NCBI GenBank assembly: GCA_004762155.1 | Contig: SIHP01000003.1 | Location: forward strand, 124,001-188,000 | From: Flavobacteriaceae bacterium | GTDB lineage: Bacteria; Bacteroidota; Bacteroidia; Flavobacteriales; Flavobacteriaceae | Direction: 5' to 3' | DNA length: 64,000 nt | Shown here: one piece after another, positions 34,704 through 44,188 of the stretch | Position numbering within the stretch: position 1 is the first letter of the stretch | Layout of the letters: each line of letters opens with the position of its first letter | Notes under the pieces: generated by a model | The model's input: the letters and a program-made list of their open reading frames with translations, nothing else | The model's database searches: none | Told to the model about the DNA's origin: nothing | Made by a program: the position numbers and the translations under genes

Positions 34704-34733
34704 CAAAAATAAAGTAAAAAAGTACGTGAACAA
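34704..34733 (-). promoter_or_regulatory. pyrR operon promoter
   Basis: On the minus strand, TTG (34733-34731) is followed after 19 bases by TATTTTTG (34711-34704). This matches the Bacteroidota housekeeping promoter TTG-N17-23-TAnnTTTG, and gives a leader of about 32 bases. Confidence 0.7.
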
Positions 34734-34778
34734 AATTAAAGTTACCCAAACATAAAAGTAAATGATTAAAATTATCTT

Positions 34779-34786
34779 TACATTTG
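34779..34786 (+). promoter_or_regulatory. -7 promoter element for the SulP gene
   Basis: TACATTTG matches TAnnTTTG, 29 bases upstream of the ATG at 34815. No -33 TTG stands at the right distance. Confidence 0.4.
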
Positions 34787-34814
34787 CCAACTTTTAGCAA
34801 AGCCTACGAATATT

Positions 34815-36707
34815 ATGATGAAATATATTAAGAGTAAAAAGATTAACATAAAGGATGATACGCTAGCAGGTGTAACCGTTTCTTTAGCAATGATTCCAGA
34901 AGTAGTTGCTTTTGCCTTCGTAGCACAAATAAGTCCAATTGTAGCATTATTTGGAGCTTTTGTAGTAGGAATTATTTCAGCAATTTTTGGAGGAAGACCA
35001 GGTTTAATATCTGGAGCAGCCGGAGCTGTGGCAGTTATTTTTGTTCATATGATACAAGAAGGTCACGCAAAAGGATTGTTGTTTGATGAGCCTGTTGAAA
35101 ATATGGGATATTTTTATTTATTGGCAGCTGTGGTTCTAATGGGAATTATTCAGGTTTTTGCTGGTTTATTTAAATTAGGAAAGTTTGTGCGTTTAATTCC
35201 ACATCCAGTAATGATGGGATTTGTAAACGGATTAGCTATTGTAATCTTTATGGCGCAATTGGGGATGTTTAAAGAAAATAAAAAAGATTTCTTTGGACAA
35301 AATATGCGTAAAACAGAATCAAAAGAATTGGTATATAACGTATCTAACAATGAAGTTAAAGATCTTGTATCCAATACCGTTTTATTTACTATTGATGGAA
35401 ATTCAGTAAAAAATAATACTACAAAAGAAGAAATTTTTGTCTTATCAGATGGGCAAGTTTTTGATAAAAAAACAAAAAAAGTTGTTTATAATGCTTCAGA
35501 AGAAGGGTTTTATTCGGTAAAAGATAGTGGTGTTGTAAAATCTATTATGCAAGGATCTACTTTGTATACAATGATTGGTTTGGTTTTATTAACCATGTTA
35601 ATTGTTTGGGGATTACCAAAGTTAACAACAAAAGTTCCTGCAGCATTAACAGCTATTTTAATAGTTACCTTAATTTCAATTTTTAGTGGCTTAAATTCTA
35701 TAAATGTTGGAGATTTTATTAGAGATGGAGGAGGAGCTGGTTTGAATGGAATTGATGAGATTTCTAAAAAACTAAACGTATTGGAATTGTGGAGTAACCT
35801 TCCTTTTAATTTAGATACGTTAAAGTTTATAGCACCTTATGCATTTTTAGCGGCATCTGTAGGTTTAATAGAAACGTTAATGACGATGAATTTAGTTGAT
35901 GAGTTAACAGATTCTAGAGGAAACGGAAATAAAGAATGTGTTGCGCAAGGAGCAGGGAATATTGTAAGCGGTATGTTTGGTGGAACTGGAGGTTGTGGTA
36001 TGATTGGACAAACAGTAATTAATATTAATGCAGGAGGTAGAGGAAGATTATCCGGAGCAACAATGGCAGTAACGTTATTAATATTTATTTTATTTGCAGA
36101 TAAATATATAGAGCAAGTGCCAATTGCAGCATTGGTAGGTGTAATGTTTATGATGGTTATAGAAACATTTGCTTGGTCTAGTTTTAGAATTGCAAATAAA
36201 ATACCAAAAGCAGATTTAATTGTTTTAATTATAGTTTCTGCAGTTACAGTTTTCTTTGATTTAGCAATTGCAGTATTTGTAGGTGTTATTATATCTGCAT
36301 TATCATTTGCTTGGACAAGTGCTAAAAAGATTAGAGCAAGAAAGAGAATGAAAGCAGACGGAACTAAAGTTTATGAAATTTGGGGACCTTTATTTTTTGG
36401 TAGTATAACTGCTTTTAATGAGAAATTTGATGTTAAAAATGATCCAGATAGTGTGGAAATAGATTTTGTTGAGAGCCGTATTTCTGATCATTCTGCTTTA
36501 GAAGCTTTGTTTATTTTGGTAGAAAAATATCAAGCAGCAGGAAAAACAATAAAGTTTAAACATTTAAATGAAGATTCTAAAGTATTGATGTATAAAGCAA
36601 GCGATAAATTTCATGATGTTATTATAGATGATGTTGAAGATCCTCGTTATCATTTAGCTGAAAACCCAGAAGCTTTTCCAAAGCCATTGAGTGAATATAA
36701 ATTTTAA
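34815..36707 (+). CDS. SulP family anion transporter with STAS domain
   Basis: A 630-residue inner-membrane transporter of the SLC26/SulP family, which carries sulfate, bicarbonate or other anions. The N-terminal transport core includes LAMIPEVVAFAF and GGRPGLISGAAGAVAV, and a later GGTGGCGMIGQTVININAGGRGRLSG motif is diagnostic. A C-terminal STAS domain occupies about residues 525-615. Unusually, about 95 polar residues (152-247, with two VYN repeats) are inserted between membrane helices. Two adjacent ATGs (34815, 34818) are possible starts. It is monocistronic, ending at a palindromic terminator. Substrate unassigned. Confidence 0.92.
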   Translation: MMKYIKSKKINIKDDTLAGVTVSLAMIPEVVAFAFVAQISPIVALFGAFVVGIISAIFGGRPGLISGAAGAVAVIFVHMIQEGHAKGLLFDEPVENMGYFYLLAAVVLMGIIQVFAGLFKLGKFVRLIPHPVMMGFVNGLAIVIFMAQLGMFKENKKDFFGQNMRKTESKELVYNVSNNEVKDLVSNTVLFTIDGNSVKNNTTKEEIFVLSDGQVFDKKTKKVVYNASEEGFYSVKDSGVVKSIMQGSTLYTMIGLVLLTMLIVWGLPKLTTKVPAALTAILIVTLISIFSGLNSINVGDFIRDGGGAGLNGIDEISKKLNVLELWSNLPFNLDTLKFIAPYAFLAASVGLIETLMTMNLVDELTDSRGNGNKECVAQGAGNIVSGMFGGTGGCGMIGQTVININAGGRGRLSGATMAVTLLIFILFADKYIEQVPIAALVGVMFMMVIETFAWSSFRIANKIPKADLIVLIIVSAVTVFFDLAIAVFVGVIISALSFAWTSAKKIRARKRMKADGTKVYEIWGPLFFGSITAFNEKFDVKNDPDSVEIDFVESRISDHSALEALFILVEKYQAAGKTIKFKHLNEDSKVLMYKASDKFHDVIIDDVEDPRYHLAENPEAFPKPLSEYKF

Positions 36708-36709
36708 TA

Positions 36710-36745
36710 AACTAAAAAACCTCGCAATTGCGAGGTTTTTTAGTT
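36710..36745. terminator. Palindromic bidirectional terminator
   Basis: A perfect 36-base palindrome whose core CCTCGCAA/TTGCGAGG is flanked by A6 and T6 tracts. It lies between the convergent SulP and SDR genes. Confidence 0.88.
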
Positions 36746-36761
36746 TACATGATTGTAACAA

Positions 36762-37541
36762 TTATTTGACTTCTTGCATTTGTCTCACTTGTTTTAAAAC
36801 TATTTTTTTTGGTGTTAAAGGTAACATTGACATCATTAATTTTTGAGAAAAAGTAAGTCCTGAGATTACATCTAATTTACCTTTTAACATTCCGTTATAT
36901 CCGTCTTTAGCAACACTTCTAGCACTTACTGTTTTTTTAAAGAGTTCTGTTTTTTCCATTCCAGACACTTTTGCAAATTCAGTTTCGGTAGCTCCAGGCA
37001 TTAAGTTTGTAACTGTAATATTAGTTTCACTAAGTTCTTCAGCAATTGCATTACTAAATGAAGTTACATAGGCTTTGGTTGCATAATAAACAGCTTGTAA
37101 AGGTCCAGGTAATAAGCTAGCAGTAGATGAAACATTCAATATTTTTCCTTGGTTATTTTTAGTGAAGTCTTGTAAAAAATAATGAGTTAAAGAAGTTAGT
37201 GCGCTAACGTTTAAGTTTATCATAGCAATGTCTTCTTGTAAATTTCTTTCATTAAATTTACCAATACCACCAAATCCAGCATTATTAATAAGATAGTCAA
37301 CTTTTATATTGGTCTTTTTTACTTCTTCATATATTTCTTTAGCAGCATTTACATCAGTTAAATCTTTTTGAATTACATAAACATGATTATTGTGTTTTGC
37401 TTCTAAATTAGCTTTTAGTTCGTTTAATTTAGCTAAACTTCTAGCAACGATAATCAAATCACCATCTTTTTCTGCATGTATGTTCGCTAATTCTTTGCCT
37501 ATTCCGCTGCTTGCGCCTGTAATTAATGCTATTTTTTTCAT
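36762..37541 (-). CDS. Short-chain dehydrogenase/reductase
   Basis: A 259-residue classical SDR. The cofactor motif TGASSGIGKELA starts at residue 8, NNAGFGG is near 90, and the catalytic Ser and Tyr-x-x-x-Lys are in NVSSTAS and YYATKAY at about 137-155. Its C-terminal part (DVISGLTFSQKLMMSMLPLTP) is like the DltE/YqjQ-type SDRs, whose substrates are unknown. It is probably cytosolic and NADPH-linked. It is a single gene, divergent from the thioredoxin-fold gene. Confidence 0.9.
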   Translation of the reverse strand: MKKIALITGASSGIGKELANIHAEKDGDLIIVARSLAKLNELKANLEAKHNNHVYVIQKDLTDVNAAKEIYEEVKKTNIKVDYLINNAGFGGIGKFNERNLQEDIAMINLNVSALTSLTHYFLQDFTKNNQGKILNVSSTASLLPGPLQAVYYATKAYVTSFSNAIAEELSETNITVTNLMPGATETEFAKVSGMEKTELFKKTVSARSVAKDGYNGMLKGKLDVISGLTFSQKLMMSMLPLTPKKIVLKQVRQMQEVK

Positions 37542-37644
37542 GTTTAAAGTTGTTTAGATAGAGCTTTGTTGTAAAGATAAAATATATTTTTGAGTGAATT
37601 TTTTTCAAGTGAAATTTATTACGAACTTTGATAAAAAACTAATT

Positions 37645-38199
37645 ATGGCACAAGTACCTTCAAACATGCTCCCTCTAGGAACAATAGCACCAAAATTTAA
37701 TTTATTAGATACTAAATCAGGAGAAAAATTAGCATTAGAAAATATTCAAGGAGAAAAGGTAACAGTTGTTATGTTTATATGTAATCATTGTCCTTTTGTT
37801 ATTCATGTGAATGAAACATTGGTTAGTTTAGCTAATGATTATGCAAATTCTGGGGTTAAATTTGTAGCTATATCAAGTAATGATGTTCTTAAGTATCCAC
37901 AAGATGGTCCAGATGCGATGAAAAATCATGCGATAAAAGAAAAGTATCCTTTTCCTTATTTATATGATGAAAGCCAAGAAGTGGCGAAAGCGTATGATGC
38001 TGCATGTACACCAGATTTTTATGTTTTTAATGGAGATTTAAAATTAACTTATAGAGGTCAGTTAGATGATTCAAGACCTGGTAATGATATTTCACTTACT
38101 GGTGATGATTTGAGAAATGCTATAGATGTTGTTTTGGAAAATAAAAAGAATACTTTAAGGCAAAAACCAAGTATTGGTTGTAATATTAAATGGAAGTAA
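37645..38199 (+). CDS. Thioredoxin-like/AhpC-TSA family protein
   Basis: A 184-residue protein from the ATG at 37645 (MAQVPSNMLPLGTIAPKFNL), preferred over an upstream ATG at 37594 because it gives the family N-terminus without a meaningless extension. A CxxC active site is at Cys46-Cys49 in FICNHCPF, followed by the usual IHVNETL. KFVAISSNDV and TPDFYVFNGD (cis-Pro region) complete the thioredoxin fold. There is no signal peptide, so it should act in the cytosol as a thiol reductase or peroxiredoxin-like protein. Partner unknown. Confidence 0.87.
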   Translation: MAQVPSNMLPLGTIAPKFNLLDTKSGEKLALENIQGEKVTVVMFICNHCPFVIHVNETLVSLANDYANSGVKFVAISSNDVLKYPQDGPDAMKNHAIKEKYPFPYLYDESQEVAKAYDAACTPDFYVFNGDLKLTYRGQLDDSRPGNDISLTGDDLRNAIDVVLENKKNTLRQKPSIGCNIKWK

Positions 38200-38229
38200 A
38201 AGACTGCTTTCAATATGAAAACAGTCTTT
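38199..38229. terminator. Terminator hairpin between convergent genes
   Basis: AAAGACTGCTTTCA (38199-38212) and TGAAAACAGTCTTT (38216-38229) pair with one mismatch around a 3-base loop. It serves the thioredoxin-like gene and probably the opposite lyase gene. Confidence 0.75.
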
Positions 38230-38250
38230 CTATATTATAAGGTTACTGAG

Positions 38251-40164
38251 TTAATTTTTACTCAATTTTTTTGATTTAATAATTCTGTTATTCTTATCAT
38301 ATACTTGTAGTAAATAAATTCCTTTATCAAGTTCACCAAGGTTTTTAATTGTTGCAGTATTGGTATTTGTAAATTCTTTTTTAATTATTAATCTACCAGA
38401 TAAGTCTATCAATTTAACAATGTTAAAGTCTTCTTTATCTAAGGATATATTAATTATTTCATTAAACGGATTTGGATAAGTTGGTGTATCTGTAATAGAA
38501 AAAGCTTCAAAAGAGTTATTTGTTAGTTTATTACTTGTAGTTGCTTCTGTAAAAGTAAAAGATTCCCATGTTCCTTGGTGTGAAGCATTTATCATTTTTA
38601 CTTCTCCAGAGTTGTTTACTTGTAATCTCTTATAATTTTCAGGTGCATGTACAAGGGTTAAGTAGTAAGTTCCAGTAATATAACCAGGTGTAATTTCGTA
38701 ATAGGTATATGTACCAGTCCATTCCGTTCCTTGCATATCTGCAAATTCTGTATTGTCTGTACGTAATCGAGGAGTAGTTCCACCAGTAGCTCTATCAATA
38801 TGCCAATATCCGTTCCCTTTGTCAACAAATTTCCATTTTACATCATTACCAGTAATATTGGTTGATGTTGTATATGGAGTTTCGCTTTCACCACTAGCAG
38901 CCAATCTTAAATTATGATGGGGAGCATCTATATAATAGGTTTTATTAGGGTCAGGTGTAAAATTGGTAGTGGTTGCTGATTTTGTAAATTGAAAAGAATC
39001 AATATCTAATAAGTAATCATCGTCTCCCGTAAATACTAAATAAATGTCTTGAGTTCCGCTAGCACCTGAAATATTAGCAGTTACGGTATTGAAATTTGTC
39101 CATGATCCAGTATTAGTAACAGGTATTGAACCTAATAAAGTTCCTGAAGTACTGCCTTGTCTTATTGCTATTGTTCCTCCATTACTTTTTGAAGATACTG
39201 ATGCTGATATAGACGAAGCTCCTGTGCTAAAATCTATGCCTTCAAATTTTAACCAATCTCCATTGTTTATGTATCCTATTGTTGTGTTAGCTTCATTTGC
39301 TTGAATACCAGATTGATCACAATAATCTTCTGCTTGAATTATTTCAAAAGCACTATGATTGTCACATGTTGGAGTAATTATATTATCATTAGGGTTTACA
39401 ATATTATAACCTTCATTTCCTCCATTATACCAAGTGACATTATCATAATAAATAATTCGTTCTTCATTATCGTTATATTCATCATCTTGATAATCATATT
39501 GGCCTAATTTAAGTTCAACATAAGTATCGTCATACTGTTCATCATTGCTGTTCCAATTTCCAAATCCAAAATTAATATTATTGATTGTATATTTTTTAAC
39601 ATCGTTTACCCAAACTTCAATTAAACCTTGATTATTTCCTGATAAAACATAATGAATTATAATATCCATATCTTGTCCTCTAGGATAGTCTTCATAAATT
39701 GTTTTATATACTTTAGAGCTAGTATTCTTACCAGACCTATGTACAAGAATTAAATCACCATATTGATATAATAGCATTCCAGTCCATGTGAAAATGTTAT
39801 CATTGTCAATAAATTGAAAAATTTGAGCAACTCCTGATTGTGTATCATTTCTATGACTAGAGTCTATATTCATTGTAAACCCCATCCAGGTTTCTTTTAA
39901 TGAAACAAATTCAGGAAAACAGAATTCAGCTCCTTTAGAAACTCTACCACCATCATAACCACTTTCGGTCCAATATGTTTTTACACGATTATTTACAACA
40001 CTGGAATAATTAGGGTTTTTAGTAGTACAAACTTCAAAAAAATTTAGACTACCATTATTAAAGTCATGTGAGATGAAATCCTTTCCTTGTCCGTAAGTAC
40101 AAAAGGTATTTATAAAAAGTGTTAATAAAAGGTATATATATGTTAGTTTTTTATGATGTTTCAT
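38251..40164 (-). CDS. T9SS-exported putative polysaccharide lyase with CBM6 and trefoil modules
   Basis: A 637-residue secreted modular protein. Residues 1-26 are the signal peptide. Residues 28-248 look like a jelly-roll lyase of the heparin-lyase-I/PF14099 type (GGRVSKGAEFCFPEF, WMGFTMNID, GVAQIFQF), a moderate call. Residues 267-395 are a CBM6 (EIIQAEDYC, INNGDWLKFEGIDF, DYLLDIDSFQF). Residues 402-541 form a trefoil-like module starting FTPDPNKTYYIDAPHHNLRL, and 560-637 is a T9SS sorting domain. The trefoil module is closely similar to residues 827-966 of the adjacent PL6 enzyme. It lies 133 bases downstream of that gene on the same strand, with a long inverted repeat in the gap. It probably degrades an algal polysaccharide together with it. 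Confidence 0.75.
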   Translation of the reverse strand: MKHHKKLTYIYLLLTLFINTFCTYGQGKDFISHDFNNGSLNFFEVCTTKNPNYSSVVNNRVKTYWTESGYDGGRVSKGAEFCFPEFVSLKETWMGFTMNIDSSHRNDTQSGVAQIFQFIDNDNIFTWTGMLLYQYGDLILVHRSGKNTSSKVYKTIYEDYPRGQDMDIIIHYVLSGNNQGLIEVWVNDVKKYTINNINFGFGNWNSNDEQYDDTYVELKLGQYDYQDDEYNDNEERIIYYDNVTWYNGGNEGYNIVNPNDNIITPTCDNHSAFEIIQAEDYCDQSGIQANEANTTIGYINNGDWLKFEGIDFSTGASSISASVSSKSNGGTIAIRQGSTSGTLLGSIPVTNTGSWTNFNTVTANISGASGTQDIYLVFTGDDDYLLDIDSFQFTKSATTTNFTPDPNKTYYIDAPHHNLRLAASGESETPYTTSTNITGNDVKWKFVDKGNGYWHIDRATGGTTPRLRTDNTEFADMQGTEWTGTYTYYEITPGYITGTYYLTLVHAPENYKRLQVNNSGEVKMINASHQGTWESFTFTEATTSNKLTNNSFEAFSITDTPTYPNPFNEIINISLDKEDFNIVKLIDLSGRLIIKKEFTNTNTATIKNLGELDKGIYLLQVYDKNNRIIKSKKLSKN

Positions 40165-40196
40165 AATAGTTAGTTCTTTATATTGAAGGGTAAGGT

Positions 40197-40287
40197 GTTA
40201 ATAATTGATTTCATGTTGTTTGTATTCTTTTTGATGTATAAAAGGAATGCAACGAGTTTAGCGGGTAACATGAAACCAATTATTAAC
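40197..40287 (-). repeat. Long imperfect inverted repeat between the two lyase genes
   Basis: The 21-base arms 40197-40217 and 40267-40287 are complementary except for one position. The 49-base spacer contains a second, looser pairing (GTATTCTTTT with AAAAGGAATGC). There is no T tract after it on the minus strand, so it is not a simple terminator. Confidence 0.75.
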
Positions 40288-40297
40288 TGTAATACAA

Positions 40298-43200
40298 TTA
40301 TTGTTTAATAATTTTTGAAGTTTTAATAACTTTTTGATTATTATTTAGGGTTTGTAATAAATAAATACCTTTAGATAAATGATCTAGATTAGTTATGGTA
40401 TTAACATTATTACCATCTAGTTTTTGTTTAATAATTATTCTACCAGATAAATCAATTATTCTAATATTAGTTTCATTATTATTTACAGAAATATTAATAG
40501 TATTTATAAAAGGGTTTGGATAGCTAATTGTTTTTAATAAAACTTTATCACTACTAGTTTCAGTTTTAGCACTATTTCCTGCACAGATAATTTCAAAATC
40601 AGCAATGGAAATCCAAGTTCCAGTATAGCTATTAGCTCCAGTAATAGTAAGTTTTACATAACGTACTGTTTGGGTACTAAAAGATCTATTAATAGTTCCA
40701 GAATCAGTATTATTACTAGCATTAACTAAAGTTGAAAAACCAGAATTAGCAGAACTTAAAGAACCCTCTACAGTAAATTGATAATCTCTATTATCATAAG
40801 TCAATAAATTCACTTGATTTACATTATACTCATCACCTAAATCAATTACAGCATATTGAGAATAACCAGAAACAGACCATCTATTAGTATCATTACCATC
40901 TATAATATTAGTAACAGTATTTGTAGTGTTTTGTTCTGCACTAAAATCAACAATAATTCCATTTAAGGCTAAGTTTGTTCCAGAAGTACATGAAGTAGTA
41001 TTGTTATTATTTGAAACTTCAGTAATAGAAAAAGATTCCCAAGTACCATTACTAGCAGTAGATACCATTTTTACAGCTCCACTATTATCTATTTGTAATC
41101 TTTTATAATTAGTAGGCCCATCTGGTAAGGTAAAGAAATAGGTGTTATTAGAAGCACCTTCAGCCATTTCATAATAGGTGTAACTACCAGTCCAAGCAGT
41201 TGCTTGCATGTCTGCATTAGCAGAATTATCCGTACGTAATCTAGGTGATGTACCTCCAGCCGCACGTTGTAAATGCCAATACCCGTTACCTTTATCTATA
41301 AATACCCATTCAACATCTTCCCCCGTAGTGGAAGTAGAAATTGTATAAGGATCTTCACTTTCACCAGTAGCAGCTAATCTTAAATTATGGAAAGGAGAAT
41401 CAATATGATATTTTTTACTAGGATCAGGAGTGAAAACTATACCAGGATTTGTAACATCAGCAGCTGCTTGAGAAACATTAATAGAACGTGTAATTCCATC
41501 ACCTGTTACTATAATAGTAGCAGAGCGTGATGTTGTAGCAGAATTTGTGGCGGCTGTTATTTCTATAGTGCCGTTATTCGAACCATTTGTAGTGCTAAGT
41601 GTGATCCAATCACTATTCTCGCTAACAGTCCAATTAATATTAGAGGTTACAGAAAGGTTTTGAGTTTGCTGATTCGCTGAAAATTCACTAATAGAAGATA
41701 TATCTAAATTAGGAGTTTGATTATCTTCACCCGCACAGATAATTTTAAAATCCATAATAGAAGCCCAAGTTCCAGTGTATCCAGAGGCTCCTGTTACAGT
41801 AAGTTTTACAAATTGAACATTTTGTGTATCAAAATTTCTAGTAATTAAATTACCATCGTCTGTATTATTTGTAGCGTCTACTAAAGTATTAAAACCACTA
41901 TTAGAGGATATAGAAGAACCTTCTACAGTAAATTGATAAGCTCTATTAGAAAAAGGAACGATACCTATTTCATTAATATTATATGAACTACCTAAATCAA
42001 CTACTATATATTGTGGAAAACCATTAGCAGACCACCTATTAGTGTCAATACCGTCTATAGTATTATTAGCATTATTAGTTGTATTTTCTTGAGAGCTATA
42101 TTCAGCAATTGTAGCATTTAAAGAAAGATTAGTCCCTTCAGTACAGCTTCCTGGAGTAACTATAATATTACCAGTTTGTGTAGCTGTAATCGTACGTGTA
42201 ATATTACCACCTGAAATCGTTATAGTAGCAGACCTACTAGAAGCAGCAGTATTTACAGCTGCAGTAATTGATACTGATTCATTATTAGAACCGCTTGTTG
42301 TGTTTACAGTTATCCAAGAACTATTTTCACTTAGAGTCCAGTTTATATTTGAGCTAATACTTACAGATTGAGATCCTCCATTAGAAGAAAATTCGTTTAA
42401 AGAGCTAACGTTTAAAGTATCTATTGTTGTTCCATCACAACTAGAAGTATTGCTTCCAGTAGCATTTAAGAAACATGCACCAACGGTATTACCAACATCA
42501 CTATCAGTAATAGGATCATTAGGAATACTAGCACCTGCACCTGAGGCACCAGATATGTTAAAGATTTCTCCATTACTACTAGATGTTAAACTAGTAGTTG
42601 TAAAACCACTAACAGATTCTCCTAAACTTGTTCCATCGTAAACGTTACCTGAAAAAGTTAAACTACTACCTATTTCAGAGTATGCACCAGATATGACATT
42701 AGAAGTGTTTTGATTACTGTTTTCAAAATAAATAACATTATTAGATACAGTACCAAAAACATTATCAGCACCATCTCTTGAATCGTTAAAGTAAATAGGA
42801 GAGTTTGTATTAACGAAAGTATTGTTTGAAAAATTAATGTTTTCTACATCTTGATAAGAATTTGAAACACTTGTAGATGTACAGTCAGAAACAGAGTTTG
42901 TATTACCTCCGACAAAAGTTAATCCGTTGTTCCAAACAGCAAAATTATCTGCAGTAACACAATCTTGTATATAGTTATTTGTAATATTATGATCACTATC
43001 AGTAATTCTAATCGCACCTGTACCTTCAATATTTTCTCCTAAAAAGTAATTGTTACTTACTGTAGCATTAGGGCCATGACGCATAACTAATGAGCCTCTA
43101 CATCTTCTAAAAGTATTGTTAAGGTAACTGTTATTAGCACTTTTATTGGTAATTATTTCGTTCTCTCCATCAGCTTCTACAAAATAATTTCCGCTAACTA

Positions 43201-43912
43201 TAGCTGCAGAGTTTACGTTTTGGTATTCACTAGTACCAATTCTTATAGTTTCACTGTCACCAGAATTAGATAAAGTAGGATCTATTTTTTCATAATTATA
43301 AAAATAATTATTCATAATTGTATGTCCAACTTCATTACATCTGTTTTCTGCAGCATTATATTCGTATTCTGCTAATACGAGAGCACCAGCTGTATTTTTA
43401 TTCATGAATGTACAATTGAGAACGTTATTGTTATTTCCATAAAGAACAATCCATCTGTGTTTTATAATTGCACCTTCAGCAGCTGCTTCGGCAGCATCTC
43501 CAGGTTCTGCAGTTAAACCATTAATAGCACAGTTTTGAATAGTGCAGTTTTGAGCATAATTAGTTCCATTTCTAAATTGAATAAAATTACTAGCTCCGTA
43601 TCCACCATTCCAGTAAAAACCATCAATAACAAGATAATTACCAGCAATATCTATTTGAAGGCCATTGTTAAATATTACACCTCCTGCAGTTTCTGCTTTT
43701 AAGGTAATAGGATTGGTTGCAGTTCCGTTTCCAGAAAATGTAATTCTTTCGTCAGATGAATATGTTCCGTTTAACCAAATAACATTATCACCAGCGGAAA
43801 GACTTAGGTTGTTGAATTCGTCAACAGAACTAATGGTATAATCGGTTGCAAAGATTAATAAGGGGATAAAGAGTAAAATAAAAGTAAGATAAAAGTGTTT
43901 GATTTTTTTCAT
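40298..43912 (-). CDS. PL6-family polysaccharide lyase (alginate lyase type), multimodular, T9SS-exported
   Basis: A 1204-residue secreted enzyme. A signal peptide (1-22) precedes a right-handed beta-helix PL6 domain (about 24-490). Its catalytic pair is Lys257 (EIITNKSANN) and Arg278 (LVMRHG), spaced 21 residues as Lys250 and Arg271 are in chondroitinase B, and NSGDSETIRIG forms the metal/carboxylate-binding region. Then follow BACON (499-582), F5/8-type C (588-727), BACON (737-815), trefoil-like module (827-966), F5/8-type C (974-1112) and a T9SS sorting domain (1128-1204). PL6 enzymes mostly cleave alginate; chondroitinase B is the alternative. A TAAATTTG element (plus-strand CAAATTTA, 43946-43953) is a likely promoter piece. 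Confidence 0.9.
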   Translation of the reverse strand: MKKIKHFYLTFILLFIPLLIFATDYTISSVDEFNNLSLSAGDNVIWLNGTYSSDERITFSGNGTATNPITLKAETAGGVIFNNGLQIDIAGNYLVIDGFYWNGGYGASNFIQFRNGTNYAQNCTIQNCAINGLTAEPGDAAEAAAEGAIIKHRWIVLYGNNNNVLNCTFMNKNTAGALVLAEYEYNAAENRCNEVGHTIMNNYFYNYEKIDPTLSNSGDSETIRIGTSEYQNVNSAAIVSGNYFVEADGENEIITNKSANNSYLNNTFRRCRGSLVMRHGPNATVSNNYFLGENIEGTGAIRITDSDHNITNNYIQDCVTADNFAVWNNGLTFVGGNTNSVSDCTSTSVSNSYQDVENINFSNNTFVNTNSPIYFNDSRDGADNVFGTVSNNVIYFENSNQNTSNVISGAYSEIGSSLTFSGNVYDGTSLGESVSGFTTTSLTSSSNGEIFNISGASGAGASIPNDPITDSDVGNTVGACFLNATGSNTSSCDGTTIDTLNVSSLNEFSSNGGSQSVSISSNINWTLSENSSWITVNTTSGSNNESVSITAAVNTAASSRSATITISGGNITRTITATQTGNIIVTPGSCTEGTNLSLNATIAEYSSQENTTNNANNTIDGIDTNRWSANGFPQYIVVDLGSSYNINEIGIVPFSNRAYQFTVEGSSISSNSGFNTLVDATNNTDDGNLITRNFDTQNVQFVKLTVTGASGYTGTWASIMDFKIICAGEDNQTPNLDISSISEFSANQQTQNLSVTSNINWTVSENSDWITLSTTNGSNNGTIEITAATNSATTSRSATIIVTGDGITRSINVSQAAADVTNPGIVFTPDPSKKYHIDSPFHNLRLAATGESEDPYTISTSTTGEDVEWVFIDKGNGYWHLQRAAGGTSPRLRTDNSANADMQATAWTGSYTYYEMAEGASNNTYFFTLPDGPTNYKRLQIDNSGAVKMVSTASNGTWESFSITEVSNNNNTTSCTSGTNLALNGIIVDFSAEQNTTNTVTNIIDGNDTNRWSVSGYSQYAVIDLGDEYNVNQVNLLTYDNRDYQFTVEGSLSSANSGFSTLVNASNNTDSGTINRSFSTQTVRYVKLTITGANSYTGTWISIADFEIICAGNSAKTETSSDKVLLKTISYPNPFINTINISVNNNETNIRIIDLSGRIIIKQKLDGNNVNTITNLDHLSKGIYLLQTLNNNQKVIKTSKIIKQ

Positions 43913-44137
43913 TTTTGATAAATTTAGTTTGTGTTAAAAAAAAATCAAATTTATATTTTTTTTGTTAAAAAAATACTTTTAATATCTTTTTGATTTTAAA
44001 ATTTTATAAAATTATAAATAAAAAGTATTTTAAATTGATAATATTGAGTGTTTTATGTTTTTTAGTGTTAATTAGGAATCGGGGTTTGTTTTTTTTTAGC
44101 GAGTTAGTTGTTGTGGTAGAAAAAATATAGAAACAAA

Positions 44138-44166
44138 AAAACACCTCTAATTAAAAGAGGTGTTTT
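44138..44166 (-). terminator. coaD-ddl operon terminator
   Basis: AAAACACCTCT (44138-44148) pairs with AGAGGTGTTTT (44156-44166). On the minus strand it follows the coaD stop by 22 bases and ends in a T tract. Confidence 0.85.
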
Positions 44167-44188
44167 ATATAGTAGTTTTTTCTATCTA

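Noticed and set aside
40197..40287. Rho-independent terminator between the lyase genes
   Set aside because: No T tract follows on the minus strand and the spacer is 49 bases, so it was kept as an unexplained inverted repeat.
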